A stretch of 64,000 nt of DNA from Paracoccaceae bacterium (GCA_023260655.1 JALQUU010000005.1:1-64000); one strand, 5' to 3'. Positions 21,754-32,918 are shown, counted from the first letter of the stretch. The notes: a model not told the origin generated them from the letters alone. Program-made: numbers and translations.

Positions 21754-23043
21754 ATGACCCGTGCGACCGAAGCCTTTGTGCGCCATCAAATGCTGCCTCA
21801 AGTGCCCCCGCCGTCCAGTCAGACGGGGATCGTGAAGTGGCTGCGTGAAAACCTGTTCTCGTCCATCGGCAATTCGATCCTGACCATCGCGTCGTTCTTC
21901 GCGCTTTGGTGGGTGCTGGATGCTGTTTGGCCGTGGCTGACCAACGGGGTCTGGACGACCTCTTCGCTGTCGCAATGCCGTGAGGTGTTGCAGGGCGAGG
22001 TGGGGGCCTGCTTCTCGGTTCTGGCAGAGCGTTGGAACCAGCTTCTATTCGGGTTCAAATATCCGGCAGAGCTTTACGGGCGCCCGACTGCGGCGTTCCT
22101 CTTGCTGTTCATCGCGGCGGCGCCGGTCTTGTTCTTCAAGACTTTCCCCCGTCACCTCCTGATCGTGACGGCGGCTTACCCCTTCGTGGCCTATTGGTTC
22201 ATCTGGGGCGGCTCGATCCTCGTGCCCGCCGTGGCTGCGCTGGGCATTCTGGGGGCCATGTTCGTCTTCAAGAAATACGGCAACCAGAACTTCGCGACGG
22301 GCCTTTTCGGCGGGATCGCGGCGGCTCTGGTGATCTGGTGGCTCGGGGGCAAGATCGCGGATGCAATGCCGAATTTCCTTGCGCTGCAGGAAGTTGCCAG
22401 CCGTGACATGGGCGGCTTCATGTTGAACATGATCCTCGGCGTGGTTTGCGTTTCGCTTTCTCTGCCGTTCGGGATCCTGCTCGCCTTGGGGCGTCGTTCG
22501 GACATGCTGATCATCAAGTGGATCTGCGTGCTCTTCATCGAGTTTATCCGCGGTGTGCCGCTGATTACGCTCCTCTTCGTGGCGAACGTGGTTCTGGCTT
22601 ACTTCCTGCCGCCGGGCACGTCGTTCGACCTGATCCTGCGGGTGATCATCATGATCACCATGTTCTCCTCGGCCTATATCGCCGAGGTGATCCGTGGTGG
22701 CTTGGCAGCGCTTCCGAAAGGCCAGTACGAGGCGGCGGATTCGCTGGGTCTCGACTACGCTCAGGCGATGCGGCTGATCATTCTGCCGCAGGCGTTGAAG
22801 ATCTCCATTCCTGGGATCGTGAACGTGGCTGTGGGGCTTTTCAAGGATACGACGCTGGTGTCGGTGATCTCGATGTTCGACCTCGTGGGTATGATCCGCG
22901 GGCCGATCCTCGGGTCGACGGCCTGGAACGGTGTGTACTGGGAACTCTTTGGTTTCGCGGCACTTTTGTTCTTCGTCGTCTGCTACGGCATCTCTCAATA
23001 TTCCCAGTGGCTGGAGCGTCAGCTCCGCACCGATCATCTTTAA
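21754..23043 (+). CDS. aapM: Amino acid ABC transporter permease (AapM-like)
   Basis: EFIRGVPLITLLFV; EAADSLGLDYAQAMRLIILPQALKISIPGIVN. Confidence 0.93.
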   Translation: MTRATEAFVRHQMLPQVPPPSSQTGIVKWLRENLFSSIGNSILTIASFFALWWVLDAVWPWLTNGVWTTSSLSQCREVLQGEVGACFSVLAERWNQLLFGFKYPAELYGRPTAAFLLLFIAAAPVLFFKTFPRHLLIVTAAYPFVAYWFIWGGSILVPAVAALGILGAMFVFKKYGNQNFATGLFGGIAAALVIWWLGGKIADAMPNFLALQEVASRDMGGFMLNMILGVVCVSLSLPFGILLALGRRSDMLIIKWICVLFIEFIRGVPLITLLFVANVVLAYFLPPGTSFDLILRVIIMITMFSSAYIAEVIRGGLAALPKGQYEAADSLGLDYAQAMRLIILPQALKISIPGIVNVAVGLFKDTTLVSVISMFDLVGMIRGPILGSTAWNGVYWELFGFAALLFFVVCYGISQYSQWLERQLRTDHL

Positions 23044-23058
23044 GAAAGGGCGCTCAAA

Positions 23059-23811
23059 ATGTCTGAACAAGCGCAAATGAAAGTCTCGGATGAGGTCGCA
23101 ATCTCGATCGAGCAGATGAACAAATGGTACGGCTCTTTCCACGTGCTGCGGGATATCGACCTGAACGTGTATCGTGGCGAGCGCATCGTGATCGCCGGGC
23201 CTTCGGGCTCGGGGAAATCGACACTGATCCGCTGCATCAACGCTCTGGAAGAACACCAGAAGGGGCGGATCACGGTGGACGGGACAGTGCTTTCGAGCGA
23301 CCTGAAGAACATCGACAAGATCCGTTCGGAAGTGGGCATGGTGTTCCAGCACTTCAACCTGTTCCCGCACCTGACGATCCTCGAAAACTGCACGTTGGCC
23401 CCCATCTGGGTGCGCAAGATTCCGAAGCGTGAAGCGGAGGAAACGGCGATGCACTTCCTTGAAAAGGTTAAGATTCCCGAACAGGCGCACAAATATCCGG
23501 GCCAGCAACAGCGCGCCGCGATTGCGCGCGCCCTCTGCATGGAGCCCAAGGCACTTCTTTTTGACGAGCCGACTTCGGCGCTCGATCCGGAGATGATCAA
23601 GGAAGTTCTCGACACCATGGTGCAGCTCGCAGAAGAGGGTATGACCATGCTCTGCGTGACCCACGAGATGGGCTTTGCCCGCCAAGTGGCCAACCGCGTG
23701 ATCTTCATGGATCAGGGTCAGATCGTGGAACAGAACGAGCCGGAAGAGTTCTTCAACAACCCGCAATCCGAGCGGACGAAGCTCTTCCTGAGCCAGATTC
23801 TGGGGCACTGA
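23059..23811 (+). CDS. aapP: Amino acid ABC transporter ATP-binding protein (AapP-like)
   Basis: Walker [36 protein letters not shown]. Confidence 0.95.
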   Translation: MSEQAQMKVSDEVAISIEQMNKWYGSFHVLRDIDLNVYRGERIVIAGPSGSGKSTLIRCINALEEHQKGRITVDGTVLSSDLKNIDKIRSEVGMVFQHFNLFPHLTILENCTLAPIWVRKIPKREAEETAMHFLEKVKIPEQAHKYPGQQQRAAIARALCMEPKALLFDEPTSALDPEMIKEVLDTMVQLAEEGMTMLCVTHEMGFARQVANRVIFMDQGQIVEQNEPEEFFNNPQSERTKLFLSQILGH

Positions 23812-23855
23812 GCGAGGTCGTTTTCAGACCTCCGCAAAAGGTTAACAAACCAAGG

Positions 23856-23885
23856 CAGCGCGCGGGCAACTGGGCGCTGTTTTTC
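23856..23885 (+). terminator. Terminator-like hairpin after aapP
   Basis: CAGCGC ... GCGCTG then TTTTTCG. Confidence 0.6.
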
Positions 23886-24019
23886 GTTGTTAACAAAGGC
23901 GAAAACCCGATTTCCGAAGGGTATGGATTGCGTATGGCATGTGTATGGATTGCGTCATGACGTTCGTCAGTAAACGCAGGCCGTTCGGAGGGTTAGGGCA
24001 GCGGAAACCTGAACGCGGT

Positions 24020-24520
24020 TCAGGCAATCAATTCGCGGGGAATCGCGAAGGCGATGGGCGTGAGGCTCTGCCAGTCGAGCACATCCCAGCTTGGGCCATC
24101 GAAACGGGCGGCAAGCGTCGCGCAGGTCGGGAAATCGTGAAAGGCGGGGTGCGCGACCGGAGCATTCACCAAGCGATGTGCGGCCTCGGTGGTGCCGGGA
24201 TTATGGCCGAGCACGAGCACGCGCGACCCCGTGGCATATTCGCGGATCAGGGCGGCGATTACAGCGGGATGGGCAAGGTAAAGTTCAGGTAGAACCGTTG
24301 TTTCAACCTCGGGCAGGCCGAGACGCGCGAGCGTCTCCATGGTGCGGGCGGCGGAAGAGACGAGAACCTGATCGGGGATCAGATTTTGATCCTTGAGCCA
24401 TTGGCCCATCACGGGGGCGGAGCGGCGGCCGCGCTCGTTGAGGATGCGGTCATGGTCGGAGGCGAGGGGGTCACTCCATGCCGATTTGGCGTGCCGCATG
24501 AGGATTAGGGTTCGGCTCAT
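24020..24520 (-). CDS. Histidine phosphatase family protein (SixA-like)
   Basis: MSRTLILMRHAKSAWSDP (RHG-type motif), VLGHNPGTTE. Confidence 0.88.
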   Translation of the reverse strand: MSRTLILMRHAKSAWSDPLASDHDRILNERGRRSAPVMGQWLKDQNLIPDQVLVSSAARTMETLARLGLPEVETTVLPELYLAHPAVIAALIREYATGSRVLVLGHNPGTTEAAHRLVNAPVAHPAFHDFPTCATLAARFDGPSWDVLDWQSLTPIAFAIPRELIA

Positions 24521-25158
24521 TTGAACTGCTCCATGTGCCATGCCGATTGCTCGGGAAGGCGGCGGCCGGCGCTGACGGGGCAGGCGCGGCGGACGGCGCA
24601 GCCTTGGGTGAGGCAGGGCGCGCCTTCGGGCGTGGCGATATAGGCGCGGCAGCGGGGCACGTCATAGCCTTCGGGCGTGAGCGCGCTGATGGGGCAGGCG
24701 GTGGTGCAGGGCTGCGCGCAGGTGGGGCATGGATTGGCCACGTCGAGCGCGGGCAGGGCTTCGGAATAGGCGATGCCGCCCCGGAAGGAGACGAAGAGGC
24801 CCATGACGCTATCAGCAAGGAGGGTAACGGGCGAGGGCCAGACCGCGCCGGAGCGCAAGGCGGAGCTATAGAAGGGGAAGTAGGGCGGGCCACCGAATGG
24901 GAAGACAGTGGTGCCGCCGGTTTCTTCGGCAAGGGATGTGAGGATGCGGGTGGACCAGCGATCCATCGGATCGGGGTTGCCATCCTGCCATTCGGGGCTT
25001 TGGGTGAAAGCAGGCCAGAAGGCGGGTTCGTCTGGCGAGAGCATCGCCAGCGAGACACGACCAGGCAGATCGGCGTTTTCAGGGAGGGGCAGTGTTGCCG
25101 AGACCCTCAGCCGATGCTCGGCGGCTTTCTGGCGAAGGGTCTCGAGCAGGGCACTCAT
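24517..25158 (-). CDS. Ferredoxin-like 4Fe-4S cluster protein
   Basis: Cys-rich C-terminus NPCPTCAQPCTTACPISALTPEGYDVPRCRAY...CAVRRACP. Confidence 0.75.
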   Translation of the reverse strand: MSALLETLRQKAAEHRLRVSATLPLPENADLPGRVSLAMLSPDEPAFWPAFTQSPEWQDGNPDPMDRWSTRILTSLAEETGGTTVFPFGGPPYFPFYSSALRSGAVWPSPVTLLADSVMGLFVSFRGGIAYSEALPALDVANPCPTCAQPCTTACPISALTPEGYDVPRCRAYIATPEGAPCLTQGCAVRRACPVSAGRRLPEQSAWHMEQFK

Positions 25159-26051
25159 TACTTGGTGCGCGGTTTGACGCGAGGCTCGGTGGAGCGGATC
25201 AGCGAGCCTGCGCCGTGATCGGTGAAAAGCTCCAAGAGGCAGGCGTTCGGCACGCGGCCATCGAGGATCACCACGGCGCGGACGCCGTCTTCGAGGGCTT
25301 TCAGCGCGGTTTCGGTTTTCGGGATCATGCCGCCCGCGATGGTGCCATCCTCGATCATCGCCTTGACCTCTTCCGGGGTCATCTGGGTGACGATCTGGCC
25401 ATCCTTGTTTTTCACGCCCGCCACATCGGTGAGGAGGAGGAGGCGATCGGCCTTGAGGGCACCGGCGATGGCACCAGCGGCGGTGTCGCCGTTGACGTTA
25501 TAGGTTTCGTTCGGGTTCATGCCGGTGGCGACGGGGGCCACGACGGGGATGATGCCAGCGGCGAAGAGATCGCGCAGCACTTGCACGTTCATCTCGACGG
25601 GGCGGCCGACGAAGCCCAGTTCTGGATCATCGGGTTCGCAGACCATGAGGTCATCGTCTTTGCCGGAAAGGCCGACGGCGCGGCCGCCTTCATCCATGAT
25701 GGCTTGCACGATGCGCTTGTTGACGAGACCCGTGAGCACCATTTCCACCACTTCGACCGTGGCTTTATCGGTGACGCGCTTACCGCGCACGAATTCGGAT
25801 TTGATGCCCAAGCGGCTCAGTAGATCGTTGATCATCGGGCCGCCGCCGTGGCAGACGACCGGGTTGAGGCCGACTTGGCGCATCAGCACGACATCGCGGG
25901 CAAATTCGGCCATGGCGGCTTCATCGCCCATGGCATTGCCGCCGAATTTCACGACGACCACCGCGCCGGAATAGCGCTGGAGGTAGGGAAGGGCCTCGGA
26001 GAGCGTCCGGGCAGTGTTGATCCAGTCACGGTCCATTTTTTGCGGTCTCAT
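25158..26051 (-). CDS. argB: Acetylglutamate kinase
   Basis: [44 protein letters not shown]. Confidence 0.96.
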   Translation of the reverse strand: MRPQKMDRDWINTARTLSEALPYLQRYSGAVVVVKFGGNAMGDEAAMAEFARDVVLMRQVGLNPVVCHGGGPMINDLLSRLGIKSEFVRGKRVTDKATVEVVEMVLTGLVNKRIVQAIMDEGGRAVGLSGKDDDLMVCEPDDPELGFVGRPVEMNVQVLRDLFAAGIIPVVAPVATGMNPNETYNVNGDTAAGAIAGALKADRLLLLTDVAGVKNKDGQIVTQMTPEEVKAMIEDGTIAGGMIPKTETALKALEDGVRAVVILDGRVPNACLLELFTDHGAGSLIRSTEPRVKPRTK

Positions 26052-26175
26052 CGTGGGGTCCGGGGCAAAGGGTTATGTACTTCCCTTAGCGGCAAGGGGG
26101 AGCGATTCCAAGGGCGGAGGCCGTTGCGGGCGGCTCTGGGGGTGATAGGATCGCGGAAAATCCGGAGGGTTGGAT

Positions 26176-26907
26176 ATGGAACGCCAGAAGACGCTGCTTT
26201 TGACAGGCGCAAGCCGTGGGATCGGCCATGCGACGGTGCGGCAGTTCAATGCGGAAGGCTGGCGGGTGATCACCTGTTCGCGCCAGCCCTTCCCAGAGAA
26301 ATGCCCGTGGGGCGGGGGGCGCGAGGATCACGTGCAGGTGGACTTGGCCGACCCGAAGAGCGTGATCGCGGCGGTGGACGATATTCGCGGGCGGATCGAC
26401 GGGAAACTCGACGCATTGGTGAATAACGCAGGCATTTCGCCGAAAACCGAGGGCGGCGGGCGGTTGAACACGCTGGAGACCGACCTCAGGACTTGGGGGC
26501 AGGTGTTCCACGTCAACTTCTTCGCGTCAATCGTGCTGGCGCGGGGGCTGCGGGAGGAATTGGTGGCGGCGAAGGGGTCTGTGGTGAACGTGACTTCGAT
26601 TGCCGGGAACGAGGTGCATCCGTTTGCAGGCGCGGCCTATTCCACGTCGAAGGCGGCGCTGAAGGCACTGACGCGGGAAATGGCGCATGATTTCGGGCCG
26701 CTGGGGGTGCGGGTGAACGCGATTGCGCCGGGGGAGATCGAGACGGCGATCCTTTCACCGGGGACGGAGAAGCTGACCGAGACGATCCCGCTGCGGCGGT
26801 TGGGGCAGCCCTCAGAAGTGGCGAATACGATATTTTTCCTGTGCTCCGACAATGCGGGCTACATCTCTGGGACGGAGATCGAGATCAACGGCGGGCAGCA
26901 CGTTTGA
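26176..26907 (+). CDS. SDR family oxidoreductase
   Basis: LLTGASRGIGHATV, NNAG, YSTSKAALKALTREMA, C-terminal GTEIEINGGQHV. Confidence 0.93.
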   Translation: MERQKTLLLTGASRGIGHATVRQFNAEGWRVITCSRQPFPEKCPWGGGREDHVQVDLADPKSVIAAVDDIRGRIDGKLDALVNNAGISPKTEGGGRLNTLETDLRTWGQVFHVNFFASIVLARGLREELVAAKGSVVNVTSIAGNEVHPFAGAAYSTSKAALKALTREMAHDFGPLGVRVNAIAPGEIETAILSPGTEKLTETIPLRRLGQPSEVANTIFFLCSDNAGYISGTEIEINGGQHV

Positions 26908-26929
26908 TGCCTTAAGAGCGGGCTTGTGT

Positions 26930-27835
26930 TTAGAGCCGCTCGCCCTTGCCTGGAGCATTGCCTCTGAGGAACTCGGCGGCGGCTTGGGCGGCTTTGCCTG
27001 CGCGTTGGAGTCGGGTGAGCTGGAGGGCTCCGGTGCCGCAGGCGATGGTGAGGGCGTCGTCCAGGACGGTGCCGGGGGTGCCTTGGCCGGAGGCTGCGCG
27101 GGCGGCGAGGAGTTTCAGGCGTTCGCCGTTCCACATGACCCATGCGCCGGGGAAGGGCGAGAGGCCGTTGATCTGGCGGATCAATTCAGGTGCGGGGCGG
27201 GACCAGTCGATGGCGGCTTCGGCCTTGTCGATCTTGGCGGCGTAGGTGACACCCGCTTCGGGCTGCGTTTCGGGCGTGAGGGTGTCGAGACGAGCCAGCG
27301 CCTCGACGATGGTGCTGGCACCGAGGGCGGAGAGGCGGTCATGCAGCTCTCCGGTGGTTTCTTCAGGCCCGATGGGCGTGGCCGCGCGGAGGAGCACGGG
27401 GCCTGTATCAAGGCCCGCTTCCATCTGCATGATGCAGACGCCGGTTTCGGCATCGCCCGAGAGGATCGCGCGGTGGATCGGGGCGGCGCCGCGCCAACGG
27501 GGCAGGAGCGAGGCGTGGATGTTCAGGCAGCCTTTGCGGGGGGCATCCAGAACGGCTTGCGGCAGGATGAGGCCATAGGCCACGACGACGGCGATATCGG
27601 CCTCAAGCGCGGCGAAGGCGGCTTGTTCCTCGGCGGATTTGAGCGAGGTGGGGTGGCGGACCTCAAGGCCCAGTTCGAGCGCGCGGGCGTGGACGGGCGT
27701 GGGGCGCTCTTTCTGGCCGCGACCTGCGGGGCGGGGCGGCTGGCAATAGACGGCAGCGATTTCGTGGCCCGCTTCGACCAGTGCATCGAGCACGGGCACG
27801 GAGAAGTCGGGGGTTCCCATGAAGCTCACGCGCAT
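26930..27835 (-). CDS. fmt: Methionyl-tRNA formyltransferase
   Basis: [39 protein letters not shown]. Confidence 0.97.
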   Translation of the reverse strand: MRVSFMGTPDFSVPVLDALVEAGHEIAAVYCQPPRPAGRGQKERPTPVHARALELGLEVRHPTSLKSAEEQAAFAALEADIAVVVAYGLILPQAVLDAPRKGCLNIHASLLPRWRGAAPIHRAILSGDAETGVCIMQMEAGLDTGPVLLRAATPIGPEETTGELHDRLSALGASTIVEALARLDTLTPETQPEAGVTYAAKIDKAEAAIDWSRPAPELIRQINGLSPFPGAWVMWNGERLKLLAARAASGQGTPGTVLDDALTIACGTGALQLTRLQRAGKAAQAAAEFLRGNAPGKGERL

Positions 27836-27842
27836 CGGGGGC

Positions 27843-28337
27843 TCACTTCTGCTTGCGGGCGCGGCGGAGAAGCATGTCGCGCTTCATTTTCGAGAGATTG
27901 TCGAAATACATCCGGCCGTTGAGGTGGTCTATCTGGTGCTGCATCGAGGTGGCCCAGAGCCCGACGAGATCACGCTCTTCGGTCTGGCCCTCGGAGTTGA
28001 GGAAGCGGACGGTGACGGCGCGGGGGCGCTTGATGATCGCGGAGACGCCGGGAAGGTTCGGCGAGGCTTCATCGTGTTCGCGGAACTCGATGGAGGAATG
28101 CAGGATCTCGGGGTTGGCCATGCGCATGGCTTGGCCGCGCTTCTCGGAGGCATCGACCACGGCGAGGCGAAGGCCGATACCGATCTGGGGCGCGGCAAGG
28201 CCGACACCGGGCATGGCTTCCATCGTGTCAATCATGTCGGCCCAGATCGCGCGGATCTCATCGGTGATTTCGGTGATGGGCGCGGCAGGGGTGCGGAGGC
28301 GGGCATCGGGCCACGGGATGCAGCGGCGAACGGTCAT
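27843..28337 (-). CDS. Peptide deformylase paralog, predicted inactive (pseudo-PDF)
   Basis: [10 protein letters not shown] retained, but the EGCLS position reads EASPN and HExxH reads HQIDH. Confidence 0.9.
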   Translation of the reverse strand: MTVRRCIPWPDARLRTPAAPITEITDEIRAIWADMIDTMEAMPGVGLAAPQIGIGLRLAVVDASEKRGQAMRMANPEILHSSIEFREHDEASPNLPGVSAIIKRPRAVTVRFLNSEGQTEERDLVGLWATSMQHQIDHLNGRMYFDNLSKMKRDMLLRRARKQK

Positions 28338-28825
28338 GCGCGGGCTTCCAGATAGGGGGTTTCAAGGGCGGCGCGGAGATCCGGCGCGAGGCGGTCGAAG
28401 ATCACGCGGCCTTCGAGATGGTCGAATTCATGCTGGGCGCAGCGGGCCTCGAAACCTGTGAGGTGCTGTTCGATCCGCGTGCCCGCGAGGTCGGTATAGG
28501 CGAGGCGGATTTCCAAGGGGCGGGTGACGGGCGCTGGGGCATTGGGGATCGAGAGGCAGCCTTCGGTCATCTCTCCGGTTTCGGCGGAGGACCAGAGGAT
28601 TTCGGGGTCGATGCAGGCGACGGGTGTCATGTCGCCGTCTTTCCAGCCGCAATCCATGACGAAAACGCGTTTCAGCACGCCGATTTGCGGGGCGGTGAGA
28701 CCGCGGCCGGGGGCGGCATACATGACCTCGAACATTTCGGTGACGAGGGCCGACACATCCTCGGAGCCGACGGGCGCGCAAGGTGTGGAAAGGCGCGGAT
28801 CGGGCCAGAGCACGACCTCGCGCAT
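28334..28825 (-). CDS. def: Peptide deformylase
   Basis: GRGLTAPQIG, EGCLSIP, QHEFDHLEG. Confidence 0.92.
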   Translation of the reverse strand: MREVVLWPDPRLSTPCAPVGSEDVSALVTEMFEVMYAAPGRGLTAPQIGVLKRVFVMDCGWKDGDMTPVACIDPEILWSSAETGEMTEGCLSIPNAPAPVTRPLEIRLAYTDLAGTRIEQHLTGFEARCAQHEFDHLEGRVIFDRLAPDLRAALETPYLEARA

Positions 28826-29343
28826 CAGCGGAACCGCTCGCGCTTCAGCTTCTGCATCTTGCGGGTGATGAGCTGGCGCTTCAGCGGCGTGAGGTAATCG
28901 ATGAAGAGCTTGCCATCGAGGTGGTCGATTTCGTGCTGCACGCAGGTGGCCCAGAGGCCGCCGAAATCTTCCTGCTGCTCGTTGCCGTTATAGTCGATCC
29001 AGCGCACCGAGACATCGGCGGGGCGTGTGACTTCGGCATATTGCTCGGGGATCGAGAGGCAGCCTTCCTCATAAACGCTTTTTTCATCCGAAGAGGCGAT
29101 GATCTCGGGATTGAACATCACGAGGGGGCGCGGGGCTTCGGATTTCTCTTTCACGCAATCCAGCACGATCAGGCGATGGTTCTGGCCGATCTGCGGCGCA
29201 GCAAGGCCGATGCCGGGGGCGTCATACATGGTTTTGAGCATGTCATCGGCCATGCGACGCAGCTCGTCCGAGAGGTCCGGGACGGCGCTGGCGACTTTGC
29301 GAAGGCGCGGATCGGGGTGAATGAGGATCGGGCGTTTGGTCAT
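28825..29343 (-). CDS. def: Peptide deformylase (canonical)
   Basis: [47 protein letters not shown]. Confidence 0.95.
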   Translation of the reverse strand: MTKRPILIHPDPRLRKVASAVPDLSDELRRMADDMLKTMYDAPGIGLAAPQIGQNHRLIVLDCVKEKSEAPRPLVMFNPEIIASSDEKSVYEEGCLSIPEQYAEVTRPADVSVRWIDYNGNEQQEDFGGLWATCVQHEIDHLDGKLFIDYLTPLKRQLITRKMQKLKRERFR

Positions 29344-29450
29344 GCGGAGGGATTTAAGCGAAGGGGCAGGGCCGCGCAATGGGGCAGGATGTTCCGGAAA
29401 TCGAGGGTCTGGAGTAAATTGAATGGAAGAATATTTTGATTTTTCTTTGC

Positions 29451-29478
29451 TTGACGGAGCAATGTCCCAAATTATGGT
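29451..29478 (+). promoter_or_regulatory. Candidate promoter for the MalY-like gene
   Basis: TTGACG - 16 nt - TATGGT in an AT-rich divergent intergenic region. Confidence 0.4.
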
Positions 29479-29600
29479 CAAAATATGGGAGTGTATTCCG
29501 TTTGGCGGCTGTTTTTTGGTAAATGGTCTCCAGCAAGGATGCGCGATTGCGCTGCCGGGGCGTGGGAGTATCCTCGGCGCGGGACAAGAGGGATACAGCA

Positions 29601-30770
29601 ATGAGTTTCGACCAAATCATCGACCGCCGCAACACCCACTCCGTGAAGTGGGATGCCATGGAAGCGCTTTACGGTGTGCCGGCCAGTGACGGGCTTTCGA
29701 TGTGGGTGGCGGATATGGATTTCCGCGCGCCCGATTGCGTGCAGGACGCCGTGCAGAAGATGCGCGACCATGGTGTTTACGGCTATTACGGCGATGACGC
29801 GGCCTACCGCGCCGCGATCCAGTGGTGGATGAAAGAGCGCCACGGCTGGGAGTTGGATCCGAAGGCGATTTTCACCACGCATGGCTTGGTGAACGGCACC
29901 GCGATGTGTGTGGAGACCTTTACCAAGCCGGGTGACGGTGTGCTTCTGTTTACCCCCGTTTACCATGCCTTCGCCAAGGTGATCCGTGCCAATGACCGCC
30001 GCGTTGTGGAAAGCCCCCTGGTGCAGCGGAATGGCCGCTACGAGATGGATTTCGACCATGCCGCCAAGGTGGTGAAGGCGGAAGGTGCCTCGATGGTGAT
30101 CCTCTGCTCGCCGCATAATCCGGGTGGGCGTGTGTGGGAGCGCGCCGAGCTGGAAGTGCTGGCGGGGTTTGCGAAGGAGCACGGGCTGGTGCTGGTCTCT
30201 GACGAGATCCACCACGATCTGGTGTTCCCCGGTGCCAAGCATATTCCGATGACAGCGGTAACTGGAAATGACGGTTGCATCATGATGACGGCCTCGACGA
30301 AGACCTTCAACATCGCGGGCAGCCATTCGGGCAATGTGATCATCCATAACCCTGAAATGCGTGCGAAATTCGAGAAGCGGATGATGGGGCTGGGGCTTTC
30401 GCCGAACTCCTTCGGGCTCTTCATGGCGGAAGCGGCCTATAGCCCTGCCGGGGCGAAGTGGGTGGATGAATGCATGGCCTATATCCATGAAAACGCGAAG
30501 GTTTTCGATGCAGGCGTGAATGCCATTCCGGGGGTTTCTTCGATGGGGTTGGCGTCGACCTACCTTGCTTGGGTCGATTTCTCGGGCACGGGCATGGAGA
30601 CGGCTGAGGTCGAGAAGCGGGTGGAGAAGGATGCGAAGATCGCGGCCAACCACGGCGCGACCTTCGGCTCGGGAGGCGAGACTTTCCTGCGCTTCAACCT
30701 TGCGATGCCACGCGCGCAGATCGAGGAAGCTGTGGAGCGTTTGCAGAAGGCTTTCGCGGATTTGCAGTAA
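29601..30770 (+). CDS. MalY/PatB-family PLP-dependent C-S lyase/aminotransferase
   Basis: MSFDQIIDRRNTHSVKWD, LSMWVADMDFRAP, SASTKTFNIAGSHSGN-type PLP site. Confidence 0.93.
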   Translation: MSFDQIIDRRNTHSVKWDAMEALYGVPASDGLSMWVADMDFRAPDCVQDAVQKMRDHGVYGYYGDDAAYRAAIQWWMKERHGWELDPKAIFTTHGLVNGTAMCVETFTKPGDGVLLFTPVYHAFAKVIRANDRRVVESPLVQRNGRYEMDFDHAAKVVKAEGASMVILCSPHNPGGRVWERAELEVLAGFAKEHGLVLVSDEIHHDLVFPGAKHIPMTAVTGNDGCIMMTASTKTFNIAGSHSGNVIIHNPEMRAKFEKRMMGLGLSPNSFGLFMAEAAYSPAGAKWVDECMAYIHENAKVFDAGVNAIPGVSSMGLASTYLAWVDFSGTGMETAEVEKRVEKDAKIAANHGATFGSGGETFLRFNLAMPRAQIEEAVERLQKAFADLQ

Positions 30771-30794
30771 TCCGCGCAGATTGAAGGAATAGGA

Positions 30795-30827
30795 AAGGCC
30801 GGGGAAACCCGGCCTTAACTTTTTTCC
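30795..30827 (+). terminator. Terminator after malY-like gene
   Basis: AAGGCCGGG-GAAA-CCCGGCCTT then AACTTTTTT. Confidence 0.8.
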
Positions 30828-30921
30828 GGCAGGCTGTGGGGATGGAAACCCTTCGCGCCACGGTATTGGAACGAGTTCTGGCCTGCCTTCGGGGCGGGTG
30901 GCCGGGCGATTTGCGCGGGCA

Positions 30922-30948
30922 AGAAAAAAGCGGGGTTGCCCCCGCTTT
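30922..30948 (-). terminator. Terminator after lepA (minus strand)
   Basis: Minus strand AAAGCGGGGG-CAAC-CCCGCTTTTTT. Confidence 0.8.
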
Positions 30949-30952
30949 CCGA

Positions 30953-32752
30953 TCAGCTGTCCATTTTGAGGGCAGAAATGAAGGCTTCCTGTGGAATGTC
31001 CACCTTGCCAAACTGGCGCATCTTTTTCTTACCGGCTTTCTGCTTATCCAGAAGCTTGCGCTTACGGGTGGCGTCACCGCCGTAACATTTTGCCGTCACG
31101 TCCTTGCGCAGTGCCGAAAGCGTTTCGCGGGCGATCACTTTGCCGCCGATGGCGGCCTGGATCGGGATCTGGAACATGTGGCGCGGGATCAGTTCTTTGA
31201 GCTTTTCGCACATCGAACGGCCGCGCATTTCGGCGCGGTCGCGGTGCACCATCATCGACAGCGCATCGACAGGTTCCGCGTTCACGAGGATCTGCATCTT
31301 CACGAGGTTATCCTCGCGGTAGCCCGTGAGCTGATAGTCGAAAGAGGCATAGCCCTTGGTGACCGACTTCAGGCGATCGTAGAAATCGAAGACGACTTCG
31401 TTGAGCGGCAGATCGTAAACCACCATCGCGCGGTTGCCCGCATAGGTGAGATCGAGCTGGATGCCGCGGCGATCCTGGCAAAGCTTGAGGATGTCGCCGA
31501 GATAGTCATCGGGCACCATGATCGTGGCTTTGATCCGCGGCTCTTCGATGTGGTCGATATAGGTGAGGTCCGGCATATCGGCGGGGTTGTGAAGCTCTTT
31601 CACGGTCCCATCTTTCATATGCAGGTGATAGACCACGGACGGCGCCGTGGTGATCAGATCGATGTTGAATTCGCGCTCGAGGCGGTCGCGGATCACTTCG
31701 AGGTGCAGAAGGCCGAGGAAACCGCAGCGGAAGCCGAAGCCGAGGGCGGCGGAGGTTTCCATCTCGAAGCTGAAGGAGGCGTCGTTGAGTGCGAGCTTCT
31801 CGATGGCGTCGCGGAGGTCTTCGAACTCGGCGCTATCCACGGGGAAGAGGCCGCAGAACACCACGGGTTGCGAGGGTTTGAAGCCGGGCAGCGGTTTGTC
31901 GGCACCTTTTTTCTCGTGGGTGATGGTGTCACCGACGCGGGTGTCGCGAACCTGTTTGATCGACGCGGTAATGAAGCCGATCTCGCCGGGGCCGAGAACC
32001 TCGACGTTTTCCATTTTCGGGCGGAACACGCCAATGCGATCAACCTGGTGGATGGTGCCGTTCGACATGAATTTGACGCGGTCGTTCTTTTTCAGAACAC
32101 CGTCCATCACGCGGACGAGCACGACCACGCCGAGGTAGCTGTCATACCAGCTGTCGACGAGCATCGCTTTCAAGGGCGCATCGGCATCGCCTTTCGGCGA
32201 GGGCAGATCGCGCACGATGGACTCGAGCGTTTCCTTGATACCGATGCCGGATTTTGCCGAAACGCGCAGCGCGTTCTTGGCCTCGATACCGATCACATCC
32301 TCGATCTGCTCGGCGACGCGATCACAATCGGCGGCGGGAAGGTCGATCTTGTTCAGGACGGGCACGATTTCATGGCCTGCGTCGATCGCCTGATAGACGT
32401 TCGCGAGGGTTTGGGCTTCGACGCCTTGCGTGCTGTCCACCACCAGAAGCGAGCCCTCGACCGCGCGCATAGAGCGCGAGACTTCATAAGCGAAGTCGAC
32501 GTGGCCGGGGGTGTCGATCAGGTTGAGAATATAGGTCTGGCCATCGTCCGCCTTGTAGTCGATGCGAACGGTGTTGGCCTTGATGGTGATGCCGCGCTCG
32601 CGCTCGATATCCATCGAGTCGAGCAACTGCTCTTTCATCTCCCGGTCTTGCACGGTGCCAGTGGATTGTATCAGCCGGTCGGCCAGGGTGGATTTCCCGT
32701 GGTCGATATGGGCGACGATGGAGAAGTTGCGGATGCGAGAAAGCGGTGTCAT
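30953..32752 (-). CDS. lepA: Elongation factor 4
   Basis: [30 protein letters not shown]-terminal [25 protein letters not shown]. Confidence 0.98.
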   Translation of the reverse strand: MTPLSRIRNFSIVAHIDHGKSTLADRLIQSTGTVQDREMKEQLLDSMDIERERGITIKANTVRIDYKADDGQTYILNLIDTPGHVDFAYEVSRSMRAVEGSLLVVDSTQGVEAQTLANVYQAIDAGHEIVPVLNKIDLPAADCDRVAEQIEDVIGIEAKNALRVSAKSGIGIKETLESIVRDLPSPKGDADAPLKAMLVDSWYDSYLGVVVLVRVMDGVLKKNDRVKFMSNGTIHQVDRIGVFRPKMENVEVLGPGEIGFITASIKQVRDTRVGDTITHEKKGADKPLPGFKPSQPVVFCGLFPVDSAEFEDLRDAIEKLALNDASFSFEMETSAALGFGFRCGFLGLLHLEVIRDRLEREFNIDLITTAPSVVYHLHMKDGTVKELHNPADMPDLTYIDHIEEPRIKATIMVPDDYLGDILKLCQDRRGIQLDLTYAGNRAMVVYDLPLNEVVFDFYDRLKSVTKGYASFDYQLTGYREDNLVKMQILVNAEPVDALSMMVHRDRAEMRGRSMCEKLKELIPRHMFQIPIQAAIGGKVIARETLSALRKDVTAKCYGGDATRKRKLLDKQKAGKKKMRQFGKVDIPQEAFISALKMDS

Positions 32753-32918
32753 GGCGCGCGATATGATGGGGAAACCCCTTTTGGTCAAGGACGATCGCGG
32801 GGTTTCGGGGCGGCTGTGGGCTGTTTGCACCTTCCGACAACTTCAGGCATAGTGCGCGCGAGGCAAAAGCGCCGGAAAAGGCTCCGATCCGAGGGGCGGC
32901 GCGATGGTGGAGTAGGGT

